Notes: generated by a model not told the origin, from the letters alone. A stretch of 64,000 bases of DNA from Siphonodentalium dalli (GCA_032622095.1 CP136066.1:116767319-116831318); one strand, 5' to 3'. Positions 32,701-44,519 are shown, counted from the stretch's first letter. Made by a program: numbers and translations.

Positions 32701-34150
32701 GTGTGTGGGCTATGGGTTACAAGAAGGAGAGTAAAGTAGGAGAGAGCGGTGTGGAGGAGGTGCAGTCGGATGAAAAAAGAAAAAGAAAAAAAAAGATGAA
32801 AAAATTCAGTGGCTGACAGCCAAAAGGATCACTTGTATAGATATCTGTTTTCAAAGCTATGCATGTTGTAAGCTAAATATATGAGATTTCATAGTTTCAG
32901 AGGTTTTAATTATTTTTCACTACTTGTATGATTATATTTAGTAATGATACAGCCTACATCAGTCCTGAAATCCTTTGAATACAGTCATAGTCAATGGCGA
33001 CTATCAAATTAATAAACACTATTATATGTGTGTAGAGTAGTCAAGTAGTGTACTAGTATCTTCAGTAGTAATTATTCAAGGTATGTGCTTACTGCTAAGA
33101 TGATGTACACATCACGTGTTATACTAAGTGATATATAGTTTCGATTTTCGTTTAACATAATATTGAGAACGATGTTAGTTTTCACATTTGACTGAATCTC
33201 TTGGTTCTTTGTTTCATATTCGAAAACATCTCAGCTTTTATGACATTAAGTGAGCAATAATTAGAAGGATATCCGATAGTCAGCTATGATTTTTTGCCAT
33301 CCCGATTTGATTTCGGATTCGATATCGATGTCGACATCGGACAACTGATTTGATTCGAGATTCAATAGGTTGCCAAATTTAGGATTCGCAGGGCCCTAAG
33401 GTCAAGTGAAACATTTTGAATGGGAATTTTCATGCAAATGTGATGTCCATGTTCTCACATTACATGGTTGGCCGGTGGCTTCCTTTGTCTTTGATGTCGG
33501 CGCCTGCTGAATTCAGCTATATATTCTACTTTCAAACCAACGACTGTTTTTCGATAATTAACTAGAAATGCTAATTTGCGCATAAAAACCATGTTACACC
33601 ATTCTCCAATCCATTTCAAACAAATCAAAACTGTCAAGTGCTTGTTTTGTAACGAATTGTTGCATTTTGTCGACACAGCGATGTTGAGAACTCACTACAG
33701 TGATCAATGTCGGTCATAACAGTTTAATAACTTTCTTATGCATTGTGGAATACCTTGAAACTATAATTATTACAATATTCAACGCCGAATATGCAATGTC
33801 TTTCAGTTCCGGAAATAGTATCCGGTGCTGCTCAAAGGCAATTTGATTGGTGCTCTAAAATTATTAAATATTTGAAAAGGAGGACATCTCTAGCCTGATA
33901 TTAACCGAGCGAGCACAGCTCACCACTTTAGCTTATGCTCACTATCTGTATTTATTACCATAAAATTGCCAAAATTGGAAATCCATTACGTGCCTCTTCA
34001 TTAGAATTATCGGCTGATCTGATACAGATACCGATAAGTCTTGTATATTAGAAGCGACTGTTTTGTTGGATTATTGCAGAGACCAGTGTGGCAATCACAG
34101 TGTTTACAACTTTTGAGTATGCAATAATTTGCTAATCCAAACCAATTTTT
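32701..34150. other. Unassigned spacer
   Basis: A GTGGGGTGG-rich stretch (32685-32760), then a purine tract of GAAAAAAG type (32770-32805), follow the 5' side of the retroelement. After that no gene or repeat family is recognised. Confidence 0.4.
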
Positions 34151-34159
34151 TCTCCCCCA

Positions 34160-34388
34160 GAAACAGGGAACTATAGAAATGAGCGGTAGACATCCATTTG
34201 AAACCTTTGTTTTCCAGGTGATAACTTGAAAAATATCTGACATATTTTTATAAAACTTGGTATGTGGAGTCCTGGTCAAGTTCAAATTTGGGTCAGATCC
34301 AACCATACTGACAGAGTTATACCCCTTTTTGACGTATAATTTTATGATTATGTTGTCTGATGATAACTCTTAAGTTATGGTTATCTGA
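34160..34388 (+). repeat. R1 repeat, left part
   Basis: R1-type sequence ('ggtgataacttgaa', 'aaaacttggtatgtgg', 'gagttatacccctttttgac') continues after the insertion at 35778. The copy at 36300-36570 has the same sequence uninterrupted. Confidence 0.8.
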
Positions 34389-35769
34389 GAAATCATATGG
34401 AGAAACATTTGCTTCTGGAAAAGTTTCAGTCAGCATACAAACCTGGTCACAGTACTGAAACTGCATTGTTGTGTATCACTTCAGACCTTCTTCTTGCCAG
34501 TGATGATAACAAGTTTTCACTAGTATCCCTGCTTGACATGAGCGCAGCTTTCGATACTCTTGATCACGAAATACTGTTGAAGCGATTGGAAATTTCTTTT
34601 GGGATATCTGACAGCGCGCTCAAGTAGTTCGGTTCATATCTCTCTAATCGTGTTCAGAGGATTCAAATTGGCAGTGCGTTTTCCAAAACCTTTCATCTGC
34701 AATATGGAGTCCCTCAGGGATCTGTCCTGGGGCCTGTCTTGTACTTAATCTACACCCAACCACTTGGTGAGATCATCAGGAGACAAAGTGTCTCTGCGCA
34801 CATGTATGCTGATGATACTCAGCTTTACATTTCTGGTGATAACCCCTATTTTCTTCTCACTGTAATGGAAAACTGCATCGGTTCTGTGAAATCATGGATG
34901 TTGGCTAATAAACTAAAATTAAATAGTGACAAAACTGAAGTAATGTGGGTGTCTAAGCCGTCATACATAGAAAAGGTGGCCCGTGGGCATAGATGTTATG
35001 ACTATTGATGGTAACCAAGTTTATTTCTCAGATAGCGCGAAGAACCTTGGTGTATTTTTGGATAGATCACTCTCTATGACATCACATATTAACCAGATAT
35101 GCAAGACAATATACATTGAACTTCGAAAACTAGGTCAAATGAGGAAATACATAAACACTGACTCAGCTAAAAAACTTGTTTCATCTGTGATTCTCAGTCG
35201 ACTTGACTATTGCAACTCTCTTTTGGCTGGTATACCATCTATCCAAATTACCAGGCTTCAGCGTCTGCAACACACTGCTGCAAGGATAGTCTTGTGTCTT
35301 AAAAGATCTGATGACATAGATGAAATGTTGCAAGAGTTACATTGGCTACCTGTGACAGATAGGATTATTTATAAACTTGTTACATATGCATATCAAGCAA
35401 CCCATGACTCAAAATCTCTTCCAGCATACTTCAGTGATATCCTTGTTCCGTATGTCCCACACCGATCACTTCGTTCAGAGGACAAACTTTTTTTGACACC
35501 ATCTGGTGCTAATTTGATCACGGTTGGCTACCGATCTTTCAAAGTAACATGCGCAAATGCATGGAATCCTCTGCCATTGAACATAAAAGAGTCACCATCT
35601 CTTGACGACTTTAAAAAGTCATTGAAAACTTACTTGTTTGAGCGGCGTTTCAGAAAGTGATTTTGATATTGTGTATATCTATATTTCATGTTTATGTCAA
35701 GCGCTAAGGGCCCGCTTATTGGGGATAAGCGCTATACAAATATTATTATTATTATTATTATTATTTTTA
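34389..35769 (+). pseudogene. 5'-truncated L2/CR1-type retrotransposon
   Basis: The insertion starts within RT: FQSAYKPGHSTETALL, LLDMSAAFDTLDH, then GVPQGSVLGPVLY and the catalytic YADDTQLY, then the thumb and C-terminal region (LGVFLDRSLSM, LSRLDYCNSLL, LHWLPVTDRI, LKTYLF), ending at 35660. The 3' end carries GCGCTATACAAATATTATT and a (TTA)n tail. TTATCTGA is duplicated on both sides (34381-34388, 35770-35777). There is one in-frame stop at 34624-34627 and a frame change near 34980, so the copy is inactive, but few lesions means it is fairly young. Confidence 0.92.
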
Positions 35770-35777
35770 TTATCTGA

Positions 35778-37060
35778 TAGCTTTCAAATTATGTACGTTG
35801 GTTAATCACATGAAAATATAGGACATTTTCAAGTTTCGGTTCAGTCTGACCATTCCTGTCAGGAGAGACGTTTTTTTACTTAGAATTTTCGGATTATTTT
35901 GATATTCGGATGATAAGTTTTATAGATATTGTTATTTGATAGATTTCATAAAAAATCCACCTGTTTCAGGGAACTTGTAGCCAACCTTTTATTATCCCCC
36001 ACCCGAAAAATTTTCATCATGGGATATAGTAATTGGTTCCATCCAGCTATTTATCGGGCATCTGTCCATCCGTCCTTCCCGAAAAGTTGTCTTGGGGGTT
36101 ATTTCAAACAATTATCAACAGATTAAAAAAATGTTTGGTATGTGAGTTCACATAAGTAGTATCTGAAACAGGTTCCCAAACTAGGCCTGGTAGTACATTA
36201 TTAACAGAGTTACGAACCTTTGATTGTAAATTTTTGGTGTTTAACACCCAATAAAAGTTGTCTGGGGTTTATTTCAAATAATTATCAACGGATTGGAAAG
36301 ATTTTATATAGATTCTATAGAAATTAGCGGTAGCCATCCATTCGAAACCTTTGTTTTCCAGGCGATAACTTGAACAATATCCGACATAATTTTATAAAAC
36401 TTGGTGTGTGGAGTCATGGTCGAGTTTAAATTTGGGTCAGATCCAACCATACTGACAGATTATACCCCTTTTTGACTTAGAATTTTATGATTATGTTGTC
36501 TGATGATAACTCTTAAGTTATGGTTATCTGATAGCATTCAAATTATGTACGCGGATTAATAACATGAAAATATAGGACATTTAAAAATTTGGGTTCGGTC
36601 TGACCATTCCTTTAAGGAGTTATGTTTTTTTACTTAGAATTTTCGGATTATTTTGGTATTCCGATGATATGTTTTATAGATATTTGGATGATAAGTTTTA
36701 TTGGATTGCTTTCATAAAAAATCCACCTGTTTCATGGAATTTGTGGCCAAGGCCTTTTATTATCCCCTACCCGAAAATTTTTCATCATGGGATATAGCAC
36801 TGGGTTCAGTCCATCTGTCTATCGAGCATCTGTTCATCCGTCCTTCCCGAAAAGTTGTCTTGGGGGTTATTTCAAACAATTATCAACGGATTTAAAAGAT
36901 TTTTGGTATGTGAGTTCACATAAGCAGTATCTGAAATAGGTTCGCAAACTTGGCCCGGTGGTACATTATTACCAGAGTTATTATTGAATAATAATAATAA
37001 TTGATTGTAATTTTTTGGCATTGCAATTTAAATTTTAAGCCCAAGCTAAAACAGATATTA
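35778..37060 (+). repeat. R1 repeat array
   Basis: Two tandem higher-order copies of ~750 bp (35778-36530 and 36530-37040) share 'atagctttcaaattatgtacg', a GTCCGTCC-like head (CATCTGTCCATCCGTCC) and 'gttgtcttgggggttatttc'. The second copy provides the empty site for the retroelement insertion. Confidence 0.75.
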
Positions 37061-37913
37061 ACCAATCTGAAACAATTATTAACTGATTTTCAGTGATCTC
37101 AATCATTTTTTAGCATATTTTCGAAAATGCCAATCTCCGACTGCCCACCTAGGCGAGGGACACCACTGTTGATGACTGCTATTTTATTTTGAACTGAATG
37201 CTAAAATATTTAGGCGATATTTCGGATTCTTTTCAAGCATGAAACAAGTCTGCGAATATGACATATATTGATAACATATATGATAGGAATTTTAGAAATA
37301 TTCATCTGCGATAAACCGATGCGATAGATGTTAATCTTTAGTATATTTGCGCAGGATATCAATGGAAATTTTACTTGTGAGGTACCCTCTTTGTGATCAT
37401 AATAATGGGAGAATCAATCGATTATCAAAATAATTGTTGATTAGCAAAATAAACGATGATTAATCTATTAGAAACAAATCGACGATTATTTGATTATCCA
37501 ATTAATCGTTGCTGTCCTAGTCATGTGCCATATGGTCCATAATACCTACATACATGTACCTTGTTTAGTGCACTAGCAGCTGACCATCATTCATAGTGGG
37601 AACTTAGAAATTAGTGCCTCAAAAACAGTGTATCTTGACGTTTTAAACAGTGTTTAATGTACCAGTATTATGTAAGGTAATAGCCTTTCATTGGAGAATA
37701 TTTTAGGGTATTTGCGACATTCCAGCTATATTTTTCCACTGCAAAATAGCATAACATCAATGGCCCAGCACAGGAAGCCATGACATTAGCCAGTAGTGAA
37801 GAGGTTAATCCCACCCTTATCTCTAGGAGTAAGTTGAATTCCCAGTGCCTAGTGTGTAATTTTGCAGTTTTATTTTCCCTCAACTCTAACTACATGTATG
37901 TATACTATTTCAG
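37061..37913. other. Region upstream of RALGAPB coding exon 1
   Basis: Unique-looking sequence without a supported gene. 'gattaatcaa'-type AT-rich palindromic bits lie near 37410-37505. It would be the intron or flank preceding the first coding exon; no promoter can be identified. Confidence 0.4.
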
Positions 37914-37917
37914 GGTG

Positions 37918-37929
37918 ATGTACTATTAG
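37918..37929 (+). promoter_or_regulatory. Minimal upstream ORF
   Basis: If the exon begins at the AG at 37912-37913, its leader contains ATG-TAC-TAT-TAG, a three-codon frame ending 30 nt before the RALGAPB start. Such minimal uORFs can lower translation. Whether this leader is in the mRNA is inferred from the splice acceptor. Confidence 0.4.
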
Positions 37930-37959
37930 CCACCATTGGAGAATCTGCTCGACTGCAAC

Positions 37960-38163
37960 ATGTATTCCGACTGGACTTCCCTTCAGGGAGAGCTGCAGTG
38001 TGAAAAGAGTAACAAAAGTGTGCTACACAAATTTCCGCAGTCTGTTGGTTTGGAGGTCGCCAGCAGTGTGGTGAAGAAACTAGCTGAAAATCTCAGTATA
38101 GCTGTCAGTAACTGTGAGCCGAGTATTCTTGAAGTTGATGGGCATGTCAAATGGACCATGGAG
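37960..38163 (+). CDS. RALGAPB: RALGAPB coding exon 1 (residues 1-68)
   Basis: The start is the ATG at 37960 (A at -3), giving MYSDWTSL, which matches the conserved MYSEW start of vertebrate RALGAPB. The frame stays open to a TTG at 37936, but no ATG precedes it. The exon ends in VKWTME at GAG|GTTCGT, a weak donor. The acceptor is TACTATTTCAG, ending 37913, so a leader of 46 nt precedes the ATG. Motifs SVLHKFPQSVGLEVASSVV and KWTMEV agree with the family. Confidence 0.92.
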
Positions 38164-38396
38164 GTTCGTTTCACAAAAAATGTTTTCTTACATGTTGTTT
38201 TATATCTACCGGGTATGTGACATTCTGTTAAATTGATAGCTTGCTTGTACAATGGGTGCTGCTGTTATGCTTATTGTAAGGTAAAAGTGAGTTTTTTCCC
38301 TTTCTGACTTAGGATTTCTGATGCTTGCAGATTTGAGCTGAAATACTTTTATATGGCTACCCTATTTGTTGTCCAAGTGCAAATACAACTCATTAC

Positions 38397-38432
38397 TAGT
38401 ATTTGTATTTGTATTTGTATTTGTATTTGTAA
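38397..38432. repeat. (GTATTT)n microsatellite
   Basis: About five to six copies of GTATTT in intron 1. Confidence 0.9.
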
Positions 38433-38532
38433 GGTGTTTCTAGTAAGTGTGAAGCTTCAGTAGCGGTCTATGGCAAGCCAAATTCACATTCGCTTAGGCA
38501 TAATTGCATGGTTTTAAATGTGAATTTGGAGC

Positions 38533-39004
38533 CCAGGCGCTCGTATATTGGTAAGTACCAGCCCACCTCCCCATCCCGCCACCTATAGTATCTTATGCGC
38601 CCAGGCGCTCGTATATTGGTAAGTACCAGCCCACCTCCCCATCCCGCCACCTATAGTATCTTATGCGCCCAGGCGCTCGTATATTGGTAAGTACCAGCCC
38701 ACCTCCCCATCCCGCCACCTATAGTATCTTATGCGCCCAGGCGCTCGTATATTGGTAAGTACCAGCCCACCTCCCCATCCCGCCACCTATAGTATCTTAT
38801 GCGCCCAGGCGCTCGTATATTGGTAAGTACCAGCCCACCTCCCCATCCCGCCACCTATAGTATCTTATGCGCCCAGGTGCTCGTATATTGGTAAGTACCA
38901 GCCCACCTCCCCATCCCGCCACCTATAGTATCTTATGCGCCCAGGCGCTCGTATATTGGTAAGTACCAGCCCACCTCCCCATCCCGCCACCTATAGTATA
39001 GTAT
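38533..39004. repeat. 68-bp minisatellite, seven copies
   Basis: CCAGGCGCTCGTATATTGG recurs at 38533, 38601, 38669, 38737, 38805, 38873 (with one substitution) and 38941, exactly 68 bp apart. Units are almost identical. Each contains ATTGGTAAGTA, a consensus splice donor, then a C-rich tract CCCACCTCCCCATCCCGCC ending in CCTATAG. It lies in intron 1, 370 bp after the true donor. Confidence 0.95.
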
Positions 39005-39534
39005 GCATTAATCTCATGAGGGTAGTCACATTATCAATTTTTATCTAGACTGTAGACAAAATAGCTACCGTATTTAACAAAAAAGTTTCATTTTACATGA
39101 CCTGTACATTAACCCTTTCAACATATATACATTAACGTCGCATAACCCGTAGTTAAAAAAATAGTTACATGTGTTTTGGTTATGTTATCGCTAAAGTATA
39201 GAGTGCCTGCCCAACGGATGATTACTCTCTTGCAAAAAAAAAATAAACTACTGCTTAATTGTAATTTATGTTGTTTTATGTTGTTTTGGTCCTTCACACG
39301 ACAAAAAAATAGTTCTGCAAATGGTTACCAAATTTATTTTCTCGCAGACAGTCAGGATTCCAGATAGTAGAGGTGTATAGACCCAGATGGATTCCTAAGC
39401 TAGATAATGCAGTGTGTTTTTTGCAAATATTTCCTGTCAGACGACTTCCTCAAAATTTTTTTTTAAGCCACATCTATTATATATTTTGGAACTTCTGTCT
39501 GTTATGTGTGTTATAGACTCAAAAACTGCTTGAC

Positions 39535-39930
39535 TGATCTGACTCGATCTCAAATTTGGTATGTAGGCCTACTTTGATCCAGGGCATATATTTCATCTGA
39601 TTTTGCGAGAATCCATACATACTTTTTCACGAGAATCCAGGGTAATTTGCGAGAATATTTACAAGAATCTAGATTTGGATTCTCGATGAAATATAAGCCC
39701 TGTTTGATCCCGGGAACAATATGGGCTAGTCCAATTTCATGTGCAACTGTGTCCTTGACATTGACCTCACTCATATATGCTTATATAGGCATGTTTCTGG
39801 ACCTCGATCGATCTGACTCAAAATTTGGTATGTAGACCTACTTTGATCCTGAGAACAATATGGGTGGGTCCAATTTCACGTGCGACTGACCCCGACTGTG
39901 TCCTTGGCCTCACTCATGTGTCTGAACCGA
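39535..39930. repeat. Two copies of a repeat with TTTGGTATGTAG
   Basis: Sequences at 39535-39580 plus 39703-39770 and at 39805-39930 share 'atctgactc', 'aaatttggtatgtag', 'cctactttgatcc' and 'caatatgggt'. The first copy is split by a MITE. Confidence 0.8.
39580..39702. mobile_element. 123-bp hAT-like MITE
   Basis: Ends CAGGGCATATATTTCATC and GATGAAATATAAGCCCTG are near-perfect inverted repeats. TTTGATC is duplicated at 39573-39579 and 39703-39709. The undisturbed sister repeat near 39840 shows TTTGATC once. The 7-bp duplication and CAGGG ends suggest hAT. Confidence 0.85.
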
Positions 39931-40123
39931 TCGAACAATAGTTTGTCCAGACGATCACAGAAATTCCCAAACAGCCCGGAAGAAGTATATAATTAGAACA
40001 TATCACTTATATTATGATGGTAAACAGGTGTTGTTATAGTACATAGCATACATTGATTATAAAGAATATTGATTTTTTCCTTCAAATTGAGAAATTTAGA
40101 AAATTAACGAACTGGGAGCTTCC

Positions 40124-40348
40124 TTAACCCTTTCATGACAGGAGCAGCACTGGTGCAGCATTAAAGATCCTGTGCCAGTCCATTCTTTATATATGCGAGC
40201 TAGGGAGCCTCGCATATATAAGAGGATGTACTGGCTTACAAGGTCAAGGTAAATATTTTTAGGCCAATGCATTCTCCCATAAATAAAAGAGTGCATTGGC
40301 ATAGAGTTTTCGCAAAATTTCAAGAAGCTCCAGTCATGGAAGGATTAA
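40124..40348. mobile_element. TTAACCC MITE (piggyBac-like), copy A
   Basis: The ends are TTAACCCTTTCATGACAGGA and an imperfect complement finishing GGATTAA at 40348. The interior is palindromic (GCATATATAAGAG and its relatives). A related copy in opposite orientation lies at 58218-58478. TTAA with CCCTTT ends is typical of piggyBac-derived MITEs. Confidence 0.8.
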
Positions 40349-40539
40349 TGATTGTCATGACTCAAAACCCAAAGTCAAATTGTTGGATAATAAAGCATTT
40401 TGCACCAAGAATTTGTCTGATTTTGATGACCGATCACCAAAGATAATGTATTCATCATGGGATTGAAGCGAAATAATAATGTTGTAAGTAATTTTTAGCA
40501 CAATTCATTAGTACAGAGGTTGTATTTTGTAGAAAAATT

Positions 40540-41390
40540 ATCTCGGGAGTGAAATTAAGAATTTATGGCAAATTTCGGACCATTTTCGGACCATTTCGTA
40601 TTATGCTGTTAGTGTGATAAATTATTTCATAATTTGGCCAATAAATGCATTTGAATGGGAGCCATCGATTTTATCAGAACATGGAAGCTAGCAGAATTGT
40701 TTTTTTAATTAATTTTACGATAACTTCAAGGTGGGAGCTATCGAATTTGAACTAATCTCGTTGAATAACATGGCTGCCAGTGGCCATCTTGGAGTTAACT
40801 GCATGACTAAATCCTTCCGCACAACATTCAGGCCACATTCATCATCTAATTGTCACTAAACTTCATATGGATCTTCCGGGTGACCTCTGAATAGGAGACA
40901 TCAATTTATTTTCCGAAATTCATTAAAAAACATGGCCACCATTAGCCATCTTGTAATTCAAATTTAAATCCATATGCACAGCCTGCATTTATTGCAGAAT
41001 TGTTTTGAAAATTTACAGTCATGTTTATGATGGGAGATATCAAATTTTTACAATTTTCGATGAAAAACATGGCCGCTGGCAGCCATCTTGGTTTTATTCT
41101 TTGCATGACTAAATTCTTTGGCACACTCAACAGCCGACATCTCTCATCCGATTGTCACCAAACCTAATATTTATTTTCTGGGAGCCATCAAATTTTTCCG
41201 AATGTTTTTGAAAAACATAACCGCCAATGACCATCTTGGATTTTACTCTTTGCGTTACAAAATAATTCAGCACGCCTTTACAGCCCACAGGCTTCATCCG
41301 ATCGTCACTAAACTTCATTTGTCCAGACATTCATGGTGACCATTAGATGAGAGCCATCAAATTAAAAAAAAAACGGATTGTTCGATCCAG
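40540..41390. repeat. R2 dispersed repeat
   Basis: About four diverged ~190-bp units share 'aacatggccgc', 'agccatcttgga', 'tttgcatgactaaat' and 'atcgtcac.aaactt'. This is the same family as 50150-51960. It has no coding capacity. Confidence 0.8.
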
Positions 41391-41485
41391 CTGGAAATTT
41401 AACCTGCCAATTGGAAATTATTTTTGCAGTTGGCAATATCTATTGAGGTCTTACAGCAGCAGAATTGTTTCTTTGAATTTTCCAG

Positions 41486-41684
41486 GTGCTGTGCTTTGGT
41501 CTGAGTCTGCCACTAAGTGAACATGATACAATTCGAGACTGCGTTAATGTTTATTGCGAATGGTTATCAGCGCTCACAGTTTCAAAAGTTTGTGTGCCTA
41601 AACCAATAACTGATGACCCAAACCCTTACTCGCAGGACATCATGAAACATCTTCTCAATTTGTTCGTACCCAGGCCAGGCTCAG
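41486..41684 (+). CDS. RALGAPB: RALGAPB coding exon 2 (residues 69-134)
   Basis: Acceptor TTTTCCAG|GTGCTG and donor TCAG|GTGAGT. It encodes VLCFGLSLPLSEHD, then VNVYCEWLSALT and HLLNLFVPRPGS, all matching the vertebrate order. It starts in phase 0 and leaves one base for a split Gly codon. Confidence 0.92.
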
Positions 41685-41840
41685 GTGAGTAATCCCTAGA
41701 ACTACATGTACCATGTGATGATTATAAATGAACAAAACCTGTTAGATATCAATGATTCATGTGATCAAGGATCCCGGATCCTTTTGATTTACTTTCTGGG
41801 TTCTATGATTCATGTGATCAAGGTTCCCAGATCCTTTGAT

Positions 41841-41978
41841 ATAGAAGCAAATGTGAGTTTTTTGAGACCGTGCAAATTTTTTTGGGGATTGGGTGGGATT
41901 CGAACCCCGGCCCATGACGGCGAGCGCACCTTGCGACTCAAAGTCCAACGTCAATACCACACGGCCACCGAAGCGACC
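41841..41978 (-). repeat. tRNA-derived SINE, copy 1
   Basis: On the minus strand the head begins GGTCGCTTCGG, has an A-box-like TGGCCGTGTGG (41957-41967) and a B box GGTTCGAATCCC (41895-41906). A non-tRNA tail follows, ending near 41841. The acceptor and anticodon stems do not pair, so it is a retroposed derivative and not a tRNA gene. Confidence 0.75.
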
Positions 41979-42176
41979 TAAAAAAAGGAAGCTCAAATGG
42001 CCGCTGTATTCTGACGTCGCACTTAGGACACTATATGCACATTTCAAGGTCTCTATTGTGTATATATATATATAGCAGATATGGCAGAGTAGCATGTTAT
42101 ATATATGCCTCCAAAACATGCCGAGCGTTGCTCTTTGAACATGTCTGGGACTATACAACACACAAGGCGCCTATTT

Positions 42177-42273
42177 TTAGAAGCAAATGTGAGTTTTTTG
42201 AGACAGTACAAATTTTTTGGGGATTGGGTGGGATTCGAACCCCGGCCCATGATGGCGAGCGCGCCTTGCGACC
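42177..42273 (-). repeat. tRNA-derived SINE, copy 2, truncated
   Basis: It repeats the tail and B box (42230-42241) of the copy 200 bp to its left but stops at GGTCGCAAGG near 42273, before the A box. The two share TAGAAGCAAATGTGAGTTTT at the tail end. Confidence 0.75.
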
Positions 42274-42299
42274 TTAAAATTTGCATATAGTGTCCTATA

Positions 42300-43160
42300 T
42301 TTTTAGTCAAGTTTTTATCAAACTCGACTTACGGTTTGTCGCGGGATGGCAACAAACCAATATAACAGCCGTTAATTGATGGATATCAACAATTTTGGTA
42401 TGTGAGTTAATTGTCATGTGTGACAGCTGTGCACAGAAAATCAGGTCCGCCCCTTTCTAACCAGAGTTATGCCACTTGTTTCTATTTAAAGAAATTTGAT
42501 GTCCATTAGCGCGATAACTTGAACAAACGTCAACCAATTTCATTCATATTTGATATATGGATTTTCACGACAATATCTCGATCGAGTTCAAAAACCAGGT
42601 TTGTCCGATTACTTTTAAATGAGTTACGGCCCATAGTTCATCTATTTTTAGAATTTAGGTCCGTTAGTGCTATAACTTGAACAAACATCAACCAATTTCA
42701 TTCATCTGGATCTTTTACAACAATATCTCAAACAAGTTTGAAAATCAGATTTGTACCTGAGTTTACAGCCCTTTATACATGTAGTTCTGTCTATTTTGAT
42801 GTGTACCCATATCATAGTATGGTACATATAGTGTCAACGTCTGGATTGACCGTTTGTTGTTTGTCCGTCTGTCTGTAGACACTTTACGCATGGTGGGATA
42901 ACTGAAACATTTTTATCCGATCGGAACTATATTTTGTATATGTATTTCTCAGTCAAAAATACAGATCAAGTTCGAATATGGGTTTCATACAATTTTTTGA
43001 CTTTGCTGCTATAACTGAAACATTTTTTATCTGATCGGAATCAAATTTGGTATGTTAGTTTCTCAGCCCAAAATATAGAACAATTTCGAATATGGGATTG
43101 ATCCGATCTATTTTAATAGAGTTATGTCTCTTTATCGACAAAGAATCATCCAGGATTGAG
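42300..43160 (+). repeat. R1 repeat arrays
   Basis: Two subfamilies: 42300-42780 ('gcgataacttgaacaaac.tcaaccaatttcattcat') and 42830-43160, headed by 'ttgtttgtccgtctgtctg', with 'gataactgaaacatttttatc' and 'atcggaa'. Non-coding. Confidence 0.75.
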
Positions 43161-43299
43161 GTTTCCTGATGATAGTAAACGGGCTATCCACTATGCTAGA
43201 ACTCAATCTGCTTTATTGAAATAAACTATTTTTAGCCATGATGTATTATATTGCCATATACCATGTGTTATACTTGGTATGATGCTTTATGCCTAATTA

Positions 43300-44060
43300 T
43301 AATTTGTTCATACTGTCATGGTTGAGTGAATTTTAGGGGGTCAGAATATTAACATTGAGGACTATGGGGTTTCATGGATTTCATCTCAAGAACAGAAATC
43401 AATGCTGTTCTATTTATGAAAAAATCTATTGAGTACTATAGAGCGCTTGGGGCTATTGTTAGTTTTTCTCCAGTCCAAGATGGCAGATTTTGTTAATACT
43501 TGGTGTGGATTATTGGCAGAATACTAGTTTCTAATTTGTTCATATTTTCATGGTTGAGTGAATTTTAGGGGCCACCAAGGGATCAGAAGATTAACATTGA
43601 GCACCATGGGGTTTCATGGGTTTCTTCTCAAATGAAATCAATGCTGTTCTGGAGCATTGCTATAAGACCTAGTTTATAGTTTGTTCATAGGGTTCATATT
43701 TTCATGGTTGAATGAATTTTAGGGACCACAAAGGAGTCAGAAGATTAACATTGAGGGCTATGGGGTTTTCATGGATTTCATCTCGAGAACAAAAATTGTT
43801 GCTTTTCTATGTATGAAAAAAATATATTGAGTACTATAGAGCATTTGAAAAAGGGATGTCTTCAGTTAATCATGTCAGTGACTTTAGGGGGTCCCAGGCA
43901 GGAGACTCCAACATGTCAGATAACACTAAATAAAATAAGTACTTTAAAAATCTTTTTATCCAATCCAAGAGGACAGATGTTGTTAATACGTGGTGTGGAT
44001 TATTGTCATGAACCATAGTTTCCAATTTGTTCATACTGTCATGGTGATTTGTCTTGCTCA
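43300..44060 (+). repeat. ~200-bp diverged tandem repeat, about three copies
   Basis: Copies near 43310, 43540 and 43690 share 'catggttgagtgaattttaggg', 'agattaacattgag', 'tatggggtttcatgg' and 'tatgaaaaaa'. Spacings are uneven (150-240 bp). Parts of the first two units recur again at 43800-44040. Confidence 0.7.
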
Positions 44061-44519
44061 AATGGGAAAGAATGAAAAAGTGCCAAATAAATTCATGGTG
44101 TACGTAATACTCATGATATTAAAGATGGCCGATGACTGCCATGTTTTTGACTGATTTACCCTAAAACATCTCGGTGACAATATTTTAATGGATCACATGT
44201 CAATTTGTAACAAAGCAGATAAAAAGAACTGCCCACTGTTTGTACATTCTCATTATGTAATTGGTGCAGTACAAATTTACCCATCTTTAATCCATGTTTA
44301 TACGGCCATCTTGGATTGCAGATGTAAATGTAAATCCATTACCAGAGACTACAGGCAATACCGTTTGTTCAATTATTATGAAACCTTAGTTCTTACCTTT
44401 CAAAACTGAAAAATTTATATTACATACATGTAGATATTTCCCATTTGCAATATCATACAATTTCCATGCAACCAGCACTTTGTTAAACAGTTCACAAATG
44501 TTACATGCTTTGAATAAGC

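Larger units (their letters stand above)
38164..41485 (+). other. RALGAPB intron 1
   Basis: A 3.3-kb intron with GT at 38164 and AG at 41484-41485. It contains a hexanucleotide microsatellite, a seven-copy 68-bp minisatellite, two MITEs and R2 repeats, each listed separately. Otherwise no gene is seen. Confidence 0.85.

Noticed and set aside
37936-37959. Eight extra N-terminal residues for RALGAPB
   Set aside because: They depend on a TTG start; the ATG at 37960 gives the conserved N-terminus and a good initiation context.
38164-38220. RALGAPB exon 1 extending to the stop at 38220
   Set aside because: Family similarity stops at KWTME and resumes exactly at the exon beginning 41486; the extra residues are intronic.
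41890-41978. Functional tRNA gene on the minus strand
   Set aside because: The B box is good, but acceptor and anticodon stems do not pair and a conserved non-tRNA tail follows, as in a SINE.
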